Positions 34,031-44,883 of a DNA stretch of 64,000 bases are shown one piece after another (position 1 is the first letter of the stretch; each line of letters begins with the position of its first letter). Source of the DNA: an uncultured Sulfitobacter sp. (GTDB lineage: Bacteria > Pseudomonadota > Alphaproteobacteria > Rhodobacterales > Rhodobacteraceae); contig CALFWM010000038.1 in NCBI GenBank assembly GCA_937928635.1, positions 1-64,000 of the forward strand, in the 5' to 3' direction. Made by a program: the position numbers and the translations under genes. A model generated the notes under the pieces. It worked only from the letters and a program-made list of their open reading frames with translations. It searched no databases and was not told where the DNA came from.

Positions 34031-34510
34031 TCACTTGGGCTTGCAACCGCGACCCTTGTGGCAATTGAGGACTTGCTTGAGCATTTTGGGTTTGGGATTG
34101 TCAAAAACACGGCCACCGCAGGGGTTCACATCGAGGGCATATGTCGCGTTGCTGCGTTTCACAAAGGCCAAAACCTGCCCGCCATTTTCAGCAGAACCGC
34201 ACCACGGACCATAGCAGGCGACATCCAGCGTCACCTCGTGATCAAAGGGAACCGTGAAACCCTTTGCAGACATGGATTTACCCACCAGCCGCGCCGGGAT
34301 TTTAGTGAGTTTGGGTGGTTTTATGCCGTGATTGCCATCCCGTGGTAATTTGCGCCGGTCAAAGGTCAGGCGGCCATGGACCACAATGTAGGCCTCTTTT
34401 GCTTCTGCCACTTCGGCATAGCTGCGCGCGACACTTGGACGCAGACAGGACAATGCGGCGGCTTGCATAGGCAAACTCAGCGCGACAAGCAGGGTCAGGA
34501 AACGGATCAT
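34031..34510 (-). CDS. Secreted protein of unknown function
   Basis: A 159-residue protein that I do not recognise. The first 19 residues ([19 protein letters not shown]) form a signal peptide with cleavage near AAA-LSC. The mature part has cysteines at about residues 22, 99, 104, 130, 149 and 155, compatible with disulfides in the periplasm, and ends in a short basic tail ([10 protein letters not shown]). Its ATG overlaps the rppH stop in an ATGA junction, so expression is coupled to that gene, though a functional link is not evident. No catalytic motif is recognised. Confidence 0.75.
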   Translation of the reverse strand: MIRFLTLLVALSLPMQAAALSCLRPSVARSYAEVAEAKEAYIVVHGRLTFDRRKLPRDGNHGIKPPKLTKIPARLVGKSMSAKGFTVPFDHEVTLDVACYGPWCGSAENGGQVLAFVKRSNATYALDVNPCGGRVFDNPKPKMLKQVLNCHKGRGCKPK

Positions 34511-34989
34511 AGATAGCCCTCAAATTCCTTGATCACCTCACTGTAAACCTCCCGTTTGAACGGAACAATGTTGTCCACCAGATCAGCCAGCGGCAGCCAG
34601 CGCCATTTTGAAAACTCCGGATGCGCCGTTTGGATGTTCACCTGTTCATCACGGCCCTTATAACGCAGCAAGAACCATTTCTGTTCCTGTCCGCGATACT
34701 TTCCCTTCCAGAGTTTGGGCACCAGATCATGGGGCAATTCATAGGGCAGCCATTGCGCACTTTGCGCCACCACATCAACCAGATCAGGGGTGATCCCGGT
34801 CTCTTCTTCCAGCTCACGCAAGGCGGCAGCCTCGGGCGTTTCTCCCTTGTCCACCCCACCCTGTGGCATTTGCCATGCGTCCATGTTGCGGTCGAGCCGT
34901 TGCCCGACAAAAACCTCGCCAGTGTCATTGACCAGCATCAGACCCACGCAGGGACGATAGGGCAGTTTTGAAATTTCTTCGGGGATCAT
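34507..34989 (-). CDS. rppH: RNA pyrophosphohydrolase
   Basis: A 160-residue Nudix hydrolase that removes pyrophosphate from 5'-triphosphate RNA and triggers decay. The Nudix box is complete ([20 protein letters not shown] continuing to TGI, about residues 41-63). [10 protein letters not shown] and the terminal [13 protein letters not shown] segment match RppH. The ATG at 34989 is the family start; the longer frame adds 30 unlike residues. A secreted-protein gene overlaps its stop by four bases. Confidence 0.92.
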   Translation of the reverse strand: MIPEEISKLPYRPCVGLMLVNDTGEVFVGQRLDRNMDAWQMPQGGVDKGETPEAAALRELEEETGITPDLVDVVAQSAQWLPYELPHDLVPKLWKGKYRGQEQKWFLLRYKGRDEQVNIQTAHPEFSKWRWLPLADLVDNIVPFKREVYSEVIKEFEGYL

Positions 34990-35106
34990 GGCCTGTCTTC
35001 CTTTGCGGTTTTGGTCTTTATGCCATGGCCCTGCCCCGCGCGCCACCAACTGTGCGTGACGCCGCGTTGTGCGTGACACGCAGGCGGTCTAGGGTCATGC
35101 AGGTAG

Positions 35107-37164
<2,058 letters not shown>

Positions 37165-37170
37165 CGCTGA

Positions 37171-37488
37171 GGGCGGGCCAAGGCCCGCCTTACGGATCCT
37201 CCATTACGAGCGGCAGGAAGCCGAACGAAAAGGTAGGATTGAGTTTATTGGAAGGGTGAAAGGGTTGGGTGCCGCAGTTCGGGTCGCTTAACGTTGCAGA
37301 AAGGCTATAACGTGGTCAAAACTGCGCGGCTCAAGCCCGCTCTCACCCGAGCCAAATATGACTAAGGCCGGAACGCTGCGATGCCCTCCCCGTCATTTCA
37401 CCCTTCCAATAAACTCAATCCTGAGACCACCAATGCACAGACCCCTCTTTTTGATTCACAACCGCGTAAGGCGGGCCTTGGCCCGCCC
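37171..37488. repeat. Nested inverted-repeat cassette between fadH and zntB
   Basis: Outer arms 37171-37193 and 37466-37488 are perfect 23-base reverse complements, each itself a GGCGGGCC/GGCCCGCC palindrome (palindrome-family copies 3 and 4). Inner arms 37235-37261 and 37396-37422 are perfect 27-base reverse complements enclosing 134 bases with no credible ORF. It fills nearly all of the 335-base gap and looks like a non-autonomous mobile or REP-type element (inference). Confidence 0.8.
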
Positions 37489-37499
37489 CCATTGAACAA

Positions 37500-38468
37500 T
37501 TGTCTGAACCCCGGCAAAGTCAGCCGATGGCGCTGAATGTTCTGGATATCTTTGAGGATGGCACGACGGGGGAACCGCAGGATTCCAGCCTGACGGAGCC
37601 GGGCGTTTACCGTTGGTGGCATTGGGATCTGAACGAGGGTGAACTGGCTAATTGGGTTCTTCAACAATTGCCAAACATCCCCGCTGATGCGTTGATGCAG
37701 CCCGAAACCCGCCCGCGTTGTGATGAATATAAAGACGGGTTGATCCTGAACCTGCGCGGCATAAACCTCAACGAGGGGCAGCCAGCGGATCAGATGGTCT
37801 CCCTCAGAATGTGGGTGACCACAGATCTGGTGGTGACAGTGCGTGTGCGCCGCGTCTTTGCCATCGAAGAGTTGCGCCAGGTCATGATAACATCTGATGC
37901 ACCCCAATCTGCCGCTGCGTTTTTGCAAGCCCTGGTCCTGGGCCTGACCAACAGGGTCGAGCATGAAGTGATGCAGCTTGCGGAACGCGCGGCCTATTAT
38001 GAAGCCGATCTGGAAGACGACACCACCGCCCCGCCGCCGGACCTGCCCGAGGTGCGCCGCCGCGTCATTCCCATGCGCCGCTACCTTGACCCGCAGCGCA
38101 CCGCGCTCACATGGTTGGCGGGCACAAAACTGGCGCTGATCCCGGAACAGGACGCCTTGCACTTGCGCGAACTGGCCAATCGGACAACCCTCGCGGTCGA
38201 AGAACTCGATGCCCTGCGCGACCGCTTTGTCACCGTGCAGGACGAACACGTTCTTGCCGTCGCGCGTAAACAGGCCAGTCACGGGTACATCTTGTCCCTT
38301 GCCGCGGGCATCTTCCTGCCGCTGGGGTTTTTGACAGGTCTTTTTGGCGTAAACATCGCGGGCATGCCGGGGCTCGAAAACCCCTGGGCTTTCCTGATCC
38401 TTTGCTTTGGGATGGCCGGACTTGCCGGTCTGCTTTTGTTGTTCCTGAAACTGACCCGCTGGCTTTGA
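37500..38468 (+). CDS. zntB: CorA/ZntB family divalent cation transporter
   Basis: A 322-residue transporter with a large cytoplasmic N-terminal domain and two C-terminal transmembrane segments (about 263-283 and 296-316). Between them GVNIAGMPG replaces the CorA GMN signature, and matches the GVN form of ZntB, a zinc transporter; the ion specificity is thus an inference. The start is uncertain: TTG at 37500 or ATG at 37527, neither with a clear ribosome site. The upstream region is the inverted-repeat cassette, so the promoter may lie inside it. Confidence 0.83.
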   Translation: MSEPRQSQPMALNVLDIFEDGTTGEPQDSSLTEPGVYRWWHWDLNEGELANWVLQQLPNIPADALMQPETRPRCDEYKDGLILNLRGINLNEGQPADQMVSLRMWVTTDLVVTVRVRRVFAIEELRQVMITSDAPQSAAAFLQALVLGLTNRVEHEVMQLAERAAYYEADLEDDTTAPPPDLPEVRRRVIPMRRYLDPQRTALTWLAGTKLALIPEQDALHLRELANRTTLAVEELDALRDRFVTVQDEHVLAVARKQASHGYILSLAAGIFLPLGFLTGLFGVNIAGMPGLENPWAFLILCFGMAGLAGLLLLFLKLTRWL

Positions 38469-38604
38469 CGGAAACACAACGTTCTCCTGTTTCCGCGACA
38501 CGGACGATCCCGCAATTACCTTGCTACTGTCCCAACCCCGCCCAGAACCTGCCCCATTTGCCCCCCATACGATCCCTCGAAACAAGCAATGCGAAGGGAT
38601 CGGC

Positions 38605-39510
38605 ATGGACCGCCTTACTGAAATGGAAGCGTTCGCCACCGTGGTGGATCAGGGGGGCTTCACCGATGCCGCCAAGAAGATGGGGATTTCCAAATCCGCC
38701 GTCTCAAAACACGTCTCATCGCTCGAAGCCCGCCTTGGTGCCCGATTGCTAAACCGCACAACACGCCGTGTTTCACCAACAGAGATCGGTCTGGCCTATT
38801 ACGACCGCGCCCGCCGGGTTTTGAATGACGCAGGCGAAGCAGATGCGCTGGTCACGTCCATGCAATCAGCGCCCTCTGGCCTGTTGCGTATTTCAGTTGC
38901 GACAGACTTCGGCGTGAACCACCTTTCGCCCGTCCTATCAGAATTCCTTGGCGACTTTCCAGACATCACGGTGAACATGGTCCTGAACAACCGGTATGTC
39001 GAACTGATCAGCGAAGGGTTTGACATGGCCGTGCGCATTGGGGAGCTGGAAGACAGCACCCTGCGCGCCCGCAAACTCACCGAAACCACAAAGCGCATGA
39101 TCGCCAGCCCGAAGTATTTCGAAGAATACGGCAAGCCGGAAAAGATTGACGATCTGAACGATCACAAGCTGTTGCACTATTCCAACCAATCCAGCGGCAA
39201 CGTCTGGAAGTTGACGGCCCCGTCGGGTGAAAAACGACAGGTGCGCACGGCGGGTTGGCTCTCTGTCAACGACGGTCAAAGCCTGCTGAACGCGGCGATT
39301 TCCGGCCTTGGCATCGCCTATCTGCCCAGCTTCCTCTATTCCGATGCGATGGAGCAGGGGTTGGTCACTGACGCGATCCCGGATCTGCCAATGGAAACCC
39401 AAGGTATCTACGCGGTTTATCCGCCGGGTCGCTTTACCCAGCCCAAGGTGCGCGCATTTATTGATTTTCTGGTTCACGCCTTCGCTGAAAAAGGCCCCAG
39501 CGACTGGTAA
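38605..39510 (+). CDS. LysR family transcriptional regulator
   Basis: A 301-residue regulator. MDRLTEMEAFATVVDQGGFT and the following KMGISKSAVSKHVSSLEARLG are the LysR winged helix; the remainder is an effector-binding domain (GLLRISVATDFGVNHLSPVL onwards) of the CrgA/DsdC-like group. AAGGGA precedes the ATG at 38605; the longer frame adds 28 proline-rich residues. It is alone on its strand with a strong terminator downstream. No divergent target gene is present, so its regulon is unknown. Confidence 0.9.
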   Translation: MDRLTEMEAFATVVDQGGFTDAAKKMGISKSAVSKHVSSLEARLGARLLNRTTRRVSPTEIGLAYYDRARRVLNDAGEADALVTSMQSAPSGLLRISVATDFGVNHLSPVLSEFLGDFPDITVNMVLNNRYVELISEGFDMAVRIGELEDSTLRARKLTETTKRMIASPKYFEEYGKPEKIDDLNDHKLLHYSNQSSGNVWKLTAPSGEKRQVRTAGWLSVNDGQSLLNAAISGLGIAYLPSFLYSDAMEQGLVTDAIPDLPMETQGIYAVYPPGRFTQPKVRAFIDFLVHAFAEKGPSDW

Positions 39511-39598
39511 GACCTCCCTTCGGCCTCTGACGGTGGGGCCGGAACCTCCCAACACCAACTCCCCTCGGTGAACTTTGGTTGTGTTTGTCACGATCAGA

Positions 39599-39633
39599 CC
39601 CTCAATGCTGACATAGCATTGAGGGCTTTTTTT
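39599..39633 (+). terminator. Terminator after the LysR gene
   Basis: Perfect 11-bp stem CCCTCAATGCT / AGCATTGAGGG with loop GACAT, followed by CTTTTTTT. A clear factor-independent terminator 89 bases after the stop. Confidence 0.92.
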
Positions 39634-40052
39634 GTGGGAGACGTCAAAGAGACCTGAAAAACCCGCACTGCGATTTTTATAGCGTCCCGCCTTTAACGTG
39701 AAGCATTACATATCGCTGATGTCCCGAGAGCGCGGAGCGCGGCAGGGCATCGGCTCCTCAAGTTTTAGGCGGGGCGCTTTAGCGAAATTCAAATAACCTG
39801 ATACATCACGCATCATACAACCCATTGAAATGAAACGCGGGGGTAATCTGTAGGGTCTCGGCCTCTGACAAAAGATCGACCAGCCCGCTTTGATCAAGGT
39901 CTGTGGCGGTCATGGTGCGGCATGTGGGTTTCTGTCAGCCATTGTGACCGGGCAAGGATATCTTCAGCCGTGGATCATCAGCCTGTCCTCCCCCTTGCGA
40001 AGCGCACCTGTGGACACAGAAGGCACGCCCAAGCCAAGCGCCCTGCCCCGCG
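39634..40052. other. Gap with possible gene remnant
   Basis: About 420 bases without a credible full gene. A 35-residue minus-strand frame (39806-39913, beginning MTATDLDQSG and ending HFNGLYDA) has protein-like composition, and an overlapping frame (SQWLTETHMPHHDRH) just upstream also does, suggesting the 3' remnant of a decayed gene. Identity unknown. Confidence 0.25.
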
Positions 40053-40985
40053 TTATTCTGACCCCAGCAGGATCACCTCCACGCGGCGGTTCTGGTCGCG
40101 CCCCTCTTCGGCCAGATTGCTGGCCACGGGAGACAGATACCCCATGCCTTCGGCCTGCATGCGGCTGGCCGCAATACCATGCACCTCAATCAGCCGCTGG
40201 CGCACCGATTGCGCGCGCCGTTTGCTGAGCGCGATATTCCCATTCAGCCCGCCGATCGAATCCGTATGCCCAACAAGGGCCACCTGAATGTTGGGCTGTT
40301 CCTTGAGAAACTCGGCCACCTTCTCCAAGGCGTCAAAGGGCCCCTCCCCGAGCGCAGCAGAACCTGTTTCAAACTCCAGCCCCTCCAGCACCACGTGACC
40401 CAAGCTCAACAACCGGCCCGCAAAATCTCCAACGGGCACGGGTTGGGTGCTCACCGGCAATGCGGCATCTGTGGCGACCTCCACCGTCTCGCCGGTAACG
40501 TCACCGGCCTGAATGATCTGCACATAGGCCGAGGTGGATGAGGTACTGGCCAAAACGGTGACAACCTCCTCCCCATTGGCCTCCTCCTGGCGCAGGGCGG
40601 TGACAAAGTGATAAGCACGAATGTTAACGTACATGTTCGGGCCCGGCAGCGTTTCCAACGCGAAACGAAAATCAAAACCGCCGCAGGTTTGCGCAGGACA
40701 ATCCAGCACAATCTCATATCCCGCCGCGATCAATTGTGCCCGCAGGGGCCGCAGGATTTGCAATGGGGTCAGCCCGGGCGAATCCAACCGCCAAGCGCCG
40801 CGACGCACGACCCCCTCGACACTGCGCAGCGGTACGTTGCCATCAGCAAAGGTGCCAATCGGTGCATTGTAGATGTCAGGATCGGTGTTGCGTTCCACCG
40901 TCAGACGGGCAGTTGTGGGCAAGGTCAGTTCCAGCGCAGCAACCGGCCCTGAAAGCACCAAAAGGGTTGCAAACGCACGGATCAT
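40053..40985 (-). CDS. OmpA family envelope protein
   Basis: A 310-residue exported protein with a signal peptide (MIRAFATLLVLSGPVAA) and no lipobox. The first 180 mature residues are not recognised, with Cys pair DCPAQTC near residues 95-101. The C-terminal 120 residues are an OmpA peptidoglycan-binding domain (LVGHTDSIGGLNGNIALSKRRA, shown in part as GHTDSIGGLNGN; ending NRRVEVILL). It likely links an outer-membrane or periplasmic structure to peptidoglycan. Its ATG overlaps the stop of the AhpD-like gene, making it the last gene of a four-gene minus-strand operon. Confidence 0.85.
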   Translation of the reverse strand: MIRAFATLLVLSGPVAALELTLPTTARLTVERNTDPDIYNAPIGTFADGNVPLRSVEGVVRRGAWRLDSPGLTPLQILRPLRAQLIAAGYEIVLDCPAQTCGGFDFRFALETLPGPNMYVNIRAYHFVTALRQEEANGEEVVTVLASTSSTSAYVQIIQAGDVTGETVEVATDAALPVSTQPVPVGDFAGRLLSLGHVVLEGLEFETGSAALGEGPFDALEKVAEFLKEQPNIQVALVGHTDSIGGLNGNIALSKRRAQSVRQRLIEVHGIAASRMQAEGMGYLSPVASNLAEEGRDQNRRVEVILLGSE

Positions 40986-41551
40986 CGCGCCTGCGCGTGG
41001 TATTCGTCGTTGGGGCGCATATCCGTCCCACTGGCTATACGGTTGGTCATATTGAAAAAGGCCACAACCGCAATCACATCAAAGATATCCCGGTCTGACA
41101 GCCCGTGATCCCGCAGGACCTGCCTGTCAGGTTCGGTGATGCTGCCGCTGTCCTTGGTCAGTTTGACTGCGAAATCAAGCATCGCCATTTGCCGCGCATC
41201 GATGCGGGCAACCTTGTGGTTCATCACCAGCGCCTCCCCCAGTGCGGGATCACCAGATAGTGCGCGCACTGCCGCGCCATGGGCCACCAGGCAATAGTAA
41301 CATTTGTTCACCGCAGACACAGCCACCGCGATCATTTCACGCTCCAGCTTGCTCAGGTTTGACCCACCCAGCATCAGATCGTTGTACATCGCCGTAAAGC
41401 TGTTGAGCTTTTCAATATCAAAAGCATAGGCCTGCAAGACATTTGGCACCATGCCCAGTTTTTCGCGGCACACATCAAAGTATTTTTGCGTCGCCTCTGG
41501 CAACGGGTCCACCATCGGCAAATCCAGTGCGGTGGGCATATCATGAGCCAT
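40982..41551 (-). CDS. AhpD-like carboxymuconolactone decarboxylase family peroxidase-related protein
   Basis: A 189-residue all-helical protein of the CMD/AhpD family. The redox motif CYYCLVAHGA (Cys-x2-Cys-x3-His, about residues 85-92) suggests alkylhydroperoxidase or thiol-redox activity. Uncharacterised peroxidase-related proteins of this length are common in proteobacteria. AAGGAAA lies before the ATG at 41551. It is coupled to the OmpA-family gene (4-base overlap) and follows a GNAT gene by 12 bases. Confidence 0.87.
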   Translation of the reverse strand: MAHDMPTALDLPMVDPLPEATQKYFDVCREKLGMVPNVLQAYAFDIEKLNSFTAMYNDLMLGGSNLSKLEREMIAVAVSAVNKCYYCLVAHGAAVRALSGDPALGEALVMNHKVARIDARQMAMLDFAVKLTKDSGSITEPDRQVLRDHGLSDRDIFDVIAVVAFFNMTNRIASGTDMRPNDEYHAQAR

Positions 41552-41563
41552 GAAAGGTTTCCT

Positions 41564-42283
41564 TTATTCGGGTGCCACGCGATAATGATAGCGGCCCACC
41601 TGGCTAAAGCCCAGCGCGCGATAGAACCGATTTGCCGCCTCATTGGCCGCCACGCAGAGCACCGCGATATGCTGCGCGCCGTGGGCCTGCCCCCAAAATG
41701 CCGCGCGCCGCATCATCCATTGCGCCACGCCCTGCCGCCGCTGGTGCGGCAACACGATCAATCCGTGTACCATGGCGACGTTTGCATGCAGGCCGACAAA
41801 CCCTGCCCCGGCGGGTTTCTCGTTCCACCGCGCCAGCACTGCCGTTTTATGCGCCGCCCGGTGCATCACCGCCAGTCTTTCCGGCCCAATCCCATCTGTG
41901 GCCCAGATTTCATTCATGATCGCCAGGGGTTCCCAAATGGTAAAGGCCGTGACACGGGGGATGGGGATGTCGGTCAGTTGAGCGATGGGCAGGGTGTACA
42001 GCAATGTCTCATCGCGCGCGCGGTATCCCCGGGCTTTCAACGCGTCCAGCAATTCAGGATCATCGCCGCGCAGCTGAAACAACGGATGCTGCCCGGTTGT
42101 GCGCATTGCAACCTCAGCCGCATCCAACTGGCCCGCGTCAAACGCACCATTAACCGTGGCCGCCGATACCCGTTGCCCGCCGCCCTGCCCCTCACGCAGG
42201 GTAAAGGGGCCAACCTCCCAGCGTTGTGCAGGGGGCCATGTGGCCTCTGAAACGTCAAACAGATGTGCGGCGTCCGGTGTCAT
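41564..42283 (-). CDS. GNAT family N-acetyltransferase
   Basis: A 239-residue protein with a C-terminal GNAT domain: VHGLIVLPHQRRQGVAQWMMRR (shown in part: PHQRRQGVAQWMMR) is the acetyl-CoA loop, and NEAANRFYRALGFSQVGRYHYR the final strands. The N-terminal 90 residues are variable. The acceptor substrate is unknown. Its start overlaps the stop of the CinA-like gene by four bases, so it is the second gene of the operon. Confidence 0.85.
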   Translation of the reverse strand: MTPDAAHLFDVSEATWPPAQRWEVGPFTLREGQGGGQRVSAATVNGAFDAGQLDAAEVAMRTTGQHPLFQLRGDDPELLDALKARGYRARDETLLYTLPIAQLTDIPIPRVTAFTIWEPLAIMNEIWATDGIGPERLAVMHRAAHKTAVLARWNEKPAGAGFVGLHANVAMVHGLIVLPHQRRQGVAQWMMRRAAFWGQAHGAQHIAVLCVAANEAANRFYRALGFSQVGRYHYRVAPE

Positions 42284-42999
42284 GAAAAGGCTGCATCAAG
42301 CTGTGCCATGGCCGCATCAACCTGCGCAGCATCCGTGCCCCGGATGACAACATGCGCGCCATAAACGCCATCCTTTTGAAAGGGATAGCTGCCCATGGAC
42401 AGATCAGGAAAGGCCACCGCCAGTGCCCCAAGTGGCCCCGCGATATCGCCCTCTCCCCGGTCAATGCGCATGGTCTTGCTGATCAATGCGGCCCCGCCTG
42501 TCAGTCCCGGCAACACACTTTCGACCATGGCCTGAAACACCGAAGGGACGCCGGCCATCACATGCACGTTTTTGAGTGTAAAGCCGGGGGCCGCCGACAC
42601 CGGATTGTCAATCAGCGCGGCGCCTGCGGGGATGCGCGCCATGCGCAGGCGGGCAGTGTTCAGCTCTGTTCCCGCACGTTCATAATGGGCGGCAAGGATC
42701 GCGCGCGCATCCTCGCGCACGTCAATGGACGCCTCAAACGCCGCTGCAATGCAATCGGCCGTGATATCGTCATGGGTCGGGCCAATACCGCCGCTGGTGA
42801 ACACGTGGTCATAGCGCCCGCTCAACGCCTGCACGGCGTCAATAATATCGCTGCGCTCATCCGCGACCACCCGCACTTCGCGCAAATCAATGCCCTTTTG
42901 GGTCAACTGCCCCGCCAGATGATGCATATTGCTGTCGCGCGTGCGCCCGGAAAGGATCTCATCTCCGATCACCAGCATGGCGGCTGTGGGGTTGGGCAT
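42280..42999 (-). CDS. CinA-like molybdopterin-binding domain protein
   Basis: A 239-residue protein with the MoaB/MogA-like fold found at the N-terminus of CinA. AAMLVIGDEILSGRTRDSN at the start and VFTSGGIGPTHDDIT near residues 66-80 are the signatures. It lacks the C-terminal nicotinamide-nucleotide amidase domain of full CinA, so a pyrophosphatase-type activity on nucleotides is possible but unproven. It heads a minus-strand operon with GNAT, AhpD-like and OmpA genes and is divergent from sfsA (48-base gap). Confidence 0.85.
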   Translation of the reverse strand: MPNPTAAMLVIGDEILSGRTRDSNMHHLAGQLTQKGIDLREVRVVADERSDIIDAVQALSGRYDHVFTSGGIGPTHDDITADCIAAAFEASIDVREDARAILAAHYERAGTELNTARLRMARIPAGAALIDNPVSAAPGFTLKNVHVMAGVPSVFQAMVESVLPGLTGGAALISKTMRIDRGEGDIAGPLGALAVAFPDLSMGSYPFQKDGVYGAHVVIRGTDAAQVDAAMAQLDAAFS

Positions 43000-43047
43000 A
43001 TGCGTGTTTCCTTGAGGTTATCTGCCCTTGGGTATAGGCCGCTGCCC

Positions 43048-43845
43048 ATGCGCTTTCAAACCGATCTTGTCCCCGCCCGTCTGATCAAACGTTACAAACG
43101 CTTTCTGGCGGATTGCACGCTGGAGGATGGGCGCGAGGTAACCGCCCATTGCGCGAACCCCGGATCAATGATGGGGCTGGCGGAACCGGGCACAAAGATC
43201 TGGCTTGAACCCAATGACGACCCCAGGAAAAAGTTGAAATTCGGCTGGCGGTTGGTGGATCACGAAAACGGGCATTTCACCGGTGTGGATACCTCCGTGC
43301 CCAACCGCGCGCTCAAGGCTGCCTTGATGGCGCGAGACGTGGACGCGTTGGCGCATTATCCGCTGATCCGGCCCGAAGTAAAATACGGTGAAAACTCCCG
43401 CATTGATTTTCTGCTGTCTGGTGACGGCCTGCCGGACTGCTATGTAGAGGTGAAATCCGTCACGCTTAATCGCACGCCCGGCCTCGCTGAGTTCCCCGAT
43501 AGCGTCACAGCCCGTGGCACGAAACACTTGGGCGAACTGGCCAAGGTTGCGCATGCCGGGCACCGGGCTGTGCTGCTTTACCTCGTACAGCGCACCGACT
43601 GCACCCATGTGGCCATGGCTGCTGACATTGATCCGGCGTACACTGCGGCACATGAAGCCGCGACAAAAAGTGGTGTGGAAACCCTGTGCATCAGCACCCA
43701 TATCTCCCCTCAGGAGGTGACGCTTGCCGCCCCTCTGGCCCTCGCGCCGCCGACCCGCTACACACAAATCCAGCACAGCAATGGAGAGACCGGTGAACAA
43801 AGAACACCGAGGCCGTCAGACAAAAGACGGTATCAGAATTTATGA
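43048..43845 (+). CDS. sfsA: SfsA, sugar fermentation stimulation protein homologue
   Basis: A 265-residue DNA-binding/nuclease-like protein of the SfsA family. RFQTDLVPARLIKRYKRFLAD, the AHCANPGSM motif, and RPEVKYGENSRIDFL with YVEVKSVTL (PD-(D/E)xK-like core) are visible. E. coli SfsA has 234 residues; here about 30 extra residues follow LAAPLALAPP and run 53 bases into the start of map, suggesting a lost stop or a genuine extension. The ATG at 43048 is preferred over the very long upstream frame, which is antisense to the CinA-like gene. Confidence 0.88.
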   Translation: MRFQTDLVPARLIKRYKRFLADCTLEDGREVTAHCANPGSMMGLAEPGTKIWLEPNDDPRKKLKFGWRLVDHENGHFTGVDTSVPNRALKAALMARDVDALAHYPLIRPEVKYGENSRIDFLLSGDGLPDCYVEVKSVTLNRTPGLAEFPDSVTARGTKHLGELAKVAHAGHRAVLLYLVQRTDCTHVAMAADIDPAYTAAHEAATKSGVETLCISTHISPQEVTLAAPLALAPPTRYTQIQHSNGETGEQRTPRPSDKRRYQNL

Positions 43846-44608
43846 TGATGCTGATTTTGCGGGCATGCACGCCGCGGGCAAATTGGCGGCGACCATTCTG
43901 GATGAGATCGCAGAGCATGTCTTTGTTGGTCAGACCACCGGCGAGATTGACCGCATCATTGAGGAAAAGGTCGATGCAGCCGGTGCGAAATCAGCGACCA
44001 TAGGGTATAAGGGTTACAAACACGCCTCCTGTATTTCAGTGAACCATGTGGTCTGCCACGGCATTCCGGGTGATAAAAAGCTGAAAGATGGTGACATTCT
44101 GAACATCGACGTCACGGTGATTGTCGATGGCTGGTTTGGCGATACCTCCCGCATGTATGTGGCCGGGAAACTGCCGCGCAAGGCGGAACGGCTGATCGAA
44201 ATCACCCATGACGCGCTGATGCGCGGGATCGACGTTGTCGCGCCAGGCAATACCTTTGGCGATATCGGCCATGCGATCCAGTCTTATGTCGAAGGGCACC
44301 GCATGTCTGTGGTGACAGATTTTTGTGGCCACGGATTGGGCCGGGTGTTTCATGCCCCGCCCAATGTGCTGCATTACGGGCGCCCCGGCACCGGTGCCAT
44401 ACTGGAACCCGGCATGTTTTTCACGATTGAGCCCATGGTCAATCTGGGCCGCGCCGAAACCAAAACACTGGCCGACGACTGGACCGCCGTGACCCGCGAC
44501 AAATCACTGTCAGCACAGTTTGAGCATTCCGTTGCGGTGACAGAAACCGGGTTTGAGATTTTTACGCTTAGCCCGGCAGGCACGTTCCACCCGACCTACA
44601 AAACCTAG
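43793..44608 (+). CDS. map: Methionine aminopeptidase, type I
   Basis: A 271-residue metalloprotease that removes initiator methionine. Conserved metal-site segments: ISVNHVVCHGIPGD, LNIDVTVIVDGWFGDTSRM (both Asp ligands), CGHGLGRVFHAPPNV (His ligand), and MFFTIEPMVNLG with a late QFEHSVAVTE. The GTG at 43793 is preferred because GGAGAG at 43783-43788 is correctly spaced and gives a family-like MNKEHRGR start; the ATG at 43781 would leave no ribosome site. It begins inside the extended sfsA end. Confidence 0.93.
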   Translation: MNKEHRGRQTKDGIRIYDDADFAGMHAAGKLAATILDEIAEHVFVGQTTGEIDRIIEEKVDAAGAKSATIGYKGYKHASCISVNHVVCHGIPGDKKLKDGDILNIDVTVIVDGWFGDTSRMYVAGKLPRKAERLIEITHDALMRGIDVVAPGNTFGDIGHAIQSYVEGHRMSVVTDFCGHGLGRVFHAPPNVLHYGRPGTGAILEPGMFFTIEPMVNLGRAETKTLADDWTAVTRDKSLSAQFEHSVAVTETGFEIFTLSPAGTFHPTYKT

Positions 44609-44814
44609 CGGTCAAGGCGCGCATCCGCCTGCGCCTGCATGCGTTTCATCAGTAAGGACAACAGCGTTTCCCCCGCGAGCGGGGTAACGGCATCTGCAAT
44701 CAACACCGGCGCGCCAAGCGGTTGCGGTTTGGGCAACGCAACCGATGGCACACGCTGTTTTGCGGTGGTGGGCAAAAGCCCCCCTGTAGGCAGGATCGCT
44801 TCGTTCATGGGCAC
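44605..44814 (-). CDS. Small hypothetical protein
   Basis: A possible 69-residue protein (start MPMNEAILPTGG, end ADARLDR) that I do not recognise. The sequence has a proline-rich middle and an amphipathic C-terminal helix. Its stop is formed by the same CTAG that ends map on the other strand (4-base overlap), and it is divergent from the ArsR gene. It could be a genuine short ORF or chance; no ribosome site of note is visible. Confidence 0.4.
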   Translation of the reverse strand: MPMNEAILPTGGLLPTTAKQRVPSVALPKPQPLGAPVLIADAVTPLAGETLLSLLMKRMQAQADARLDR

Positions 44815-44871
44815 AGGCTACATCGGCTTTGCAATTTCTCAAACACTTGACGTGAGCATATTTATGTAATT

Positions 44872-44883
44872 ATGTAATTACAT
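44872..44883. promoter_or_regulatory. Candidate ArsR operator over its own start codon
   Basis: Perfect 12-bp palindrome ATGTAA|TTACAT whose last two bases are the start of the ArsR ATG, with a further TATGTAAT direct repeat at 44863. A TTGACG (44847-44852) lies upstream. Autorepression and a leaderless or very short leader are inferred. Confidence 0.55.

Noticed and set aside
37262..37395. Possible gene in the core of the inverted-repeat cassette
   Set aside because: Only 134 bases, no ORF with a start and ribosome site, and no recognisable peptide.
42352..43047. 232-codon upstream extension in the sfsA frame
   Set aside because: It is antisense to the CinA-like gene, and SfsA homology starts precisely at the ATG at 43048.
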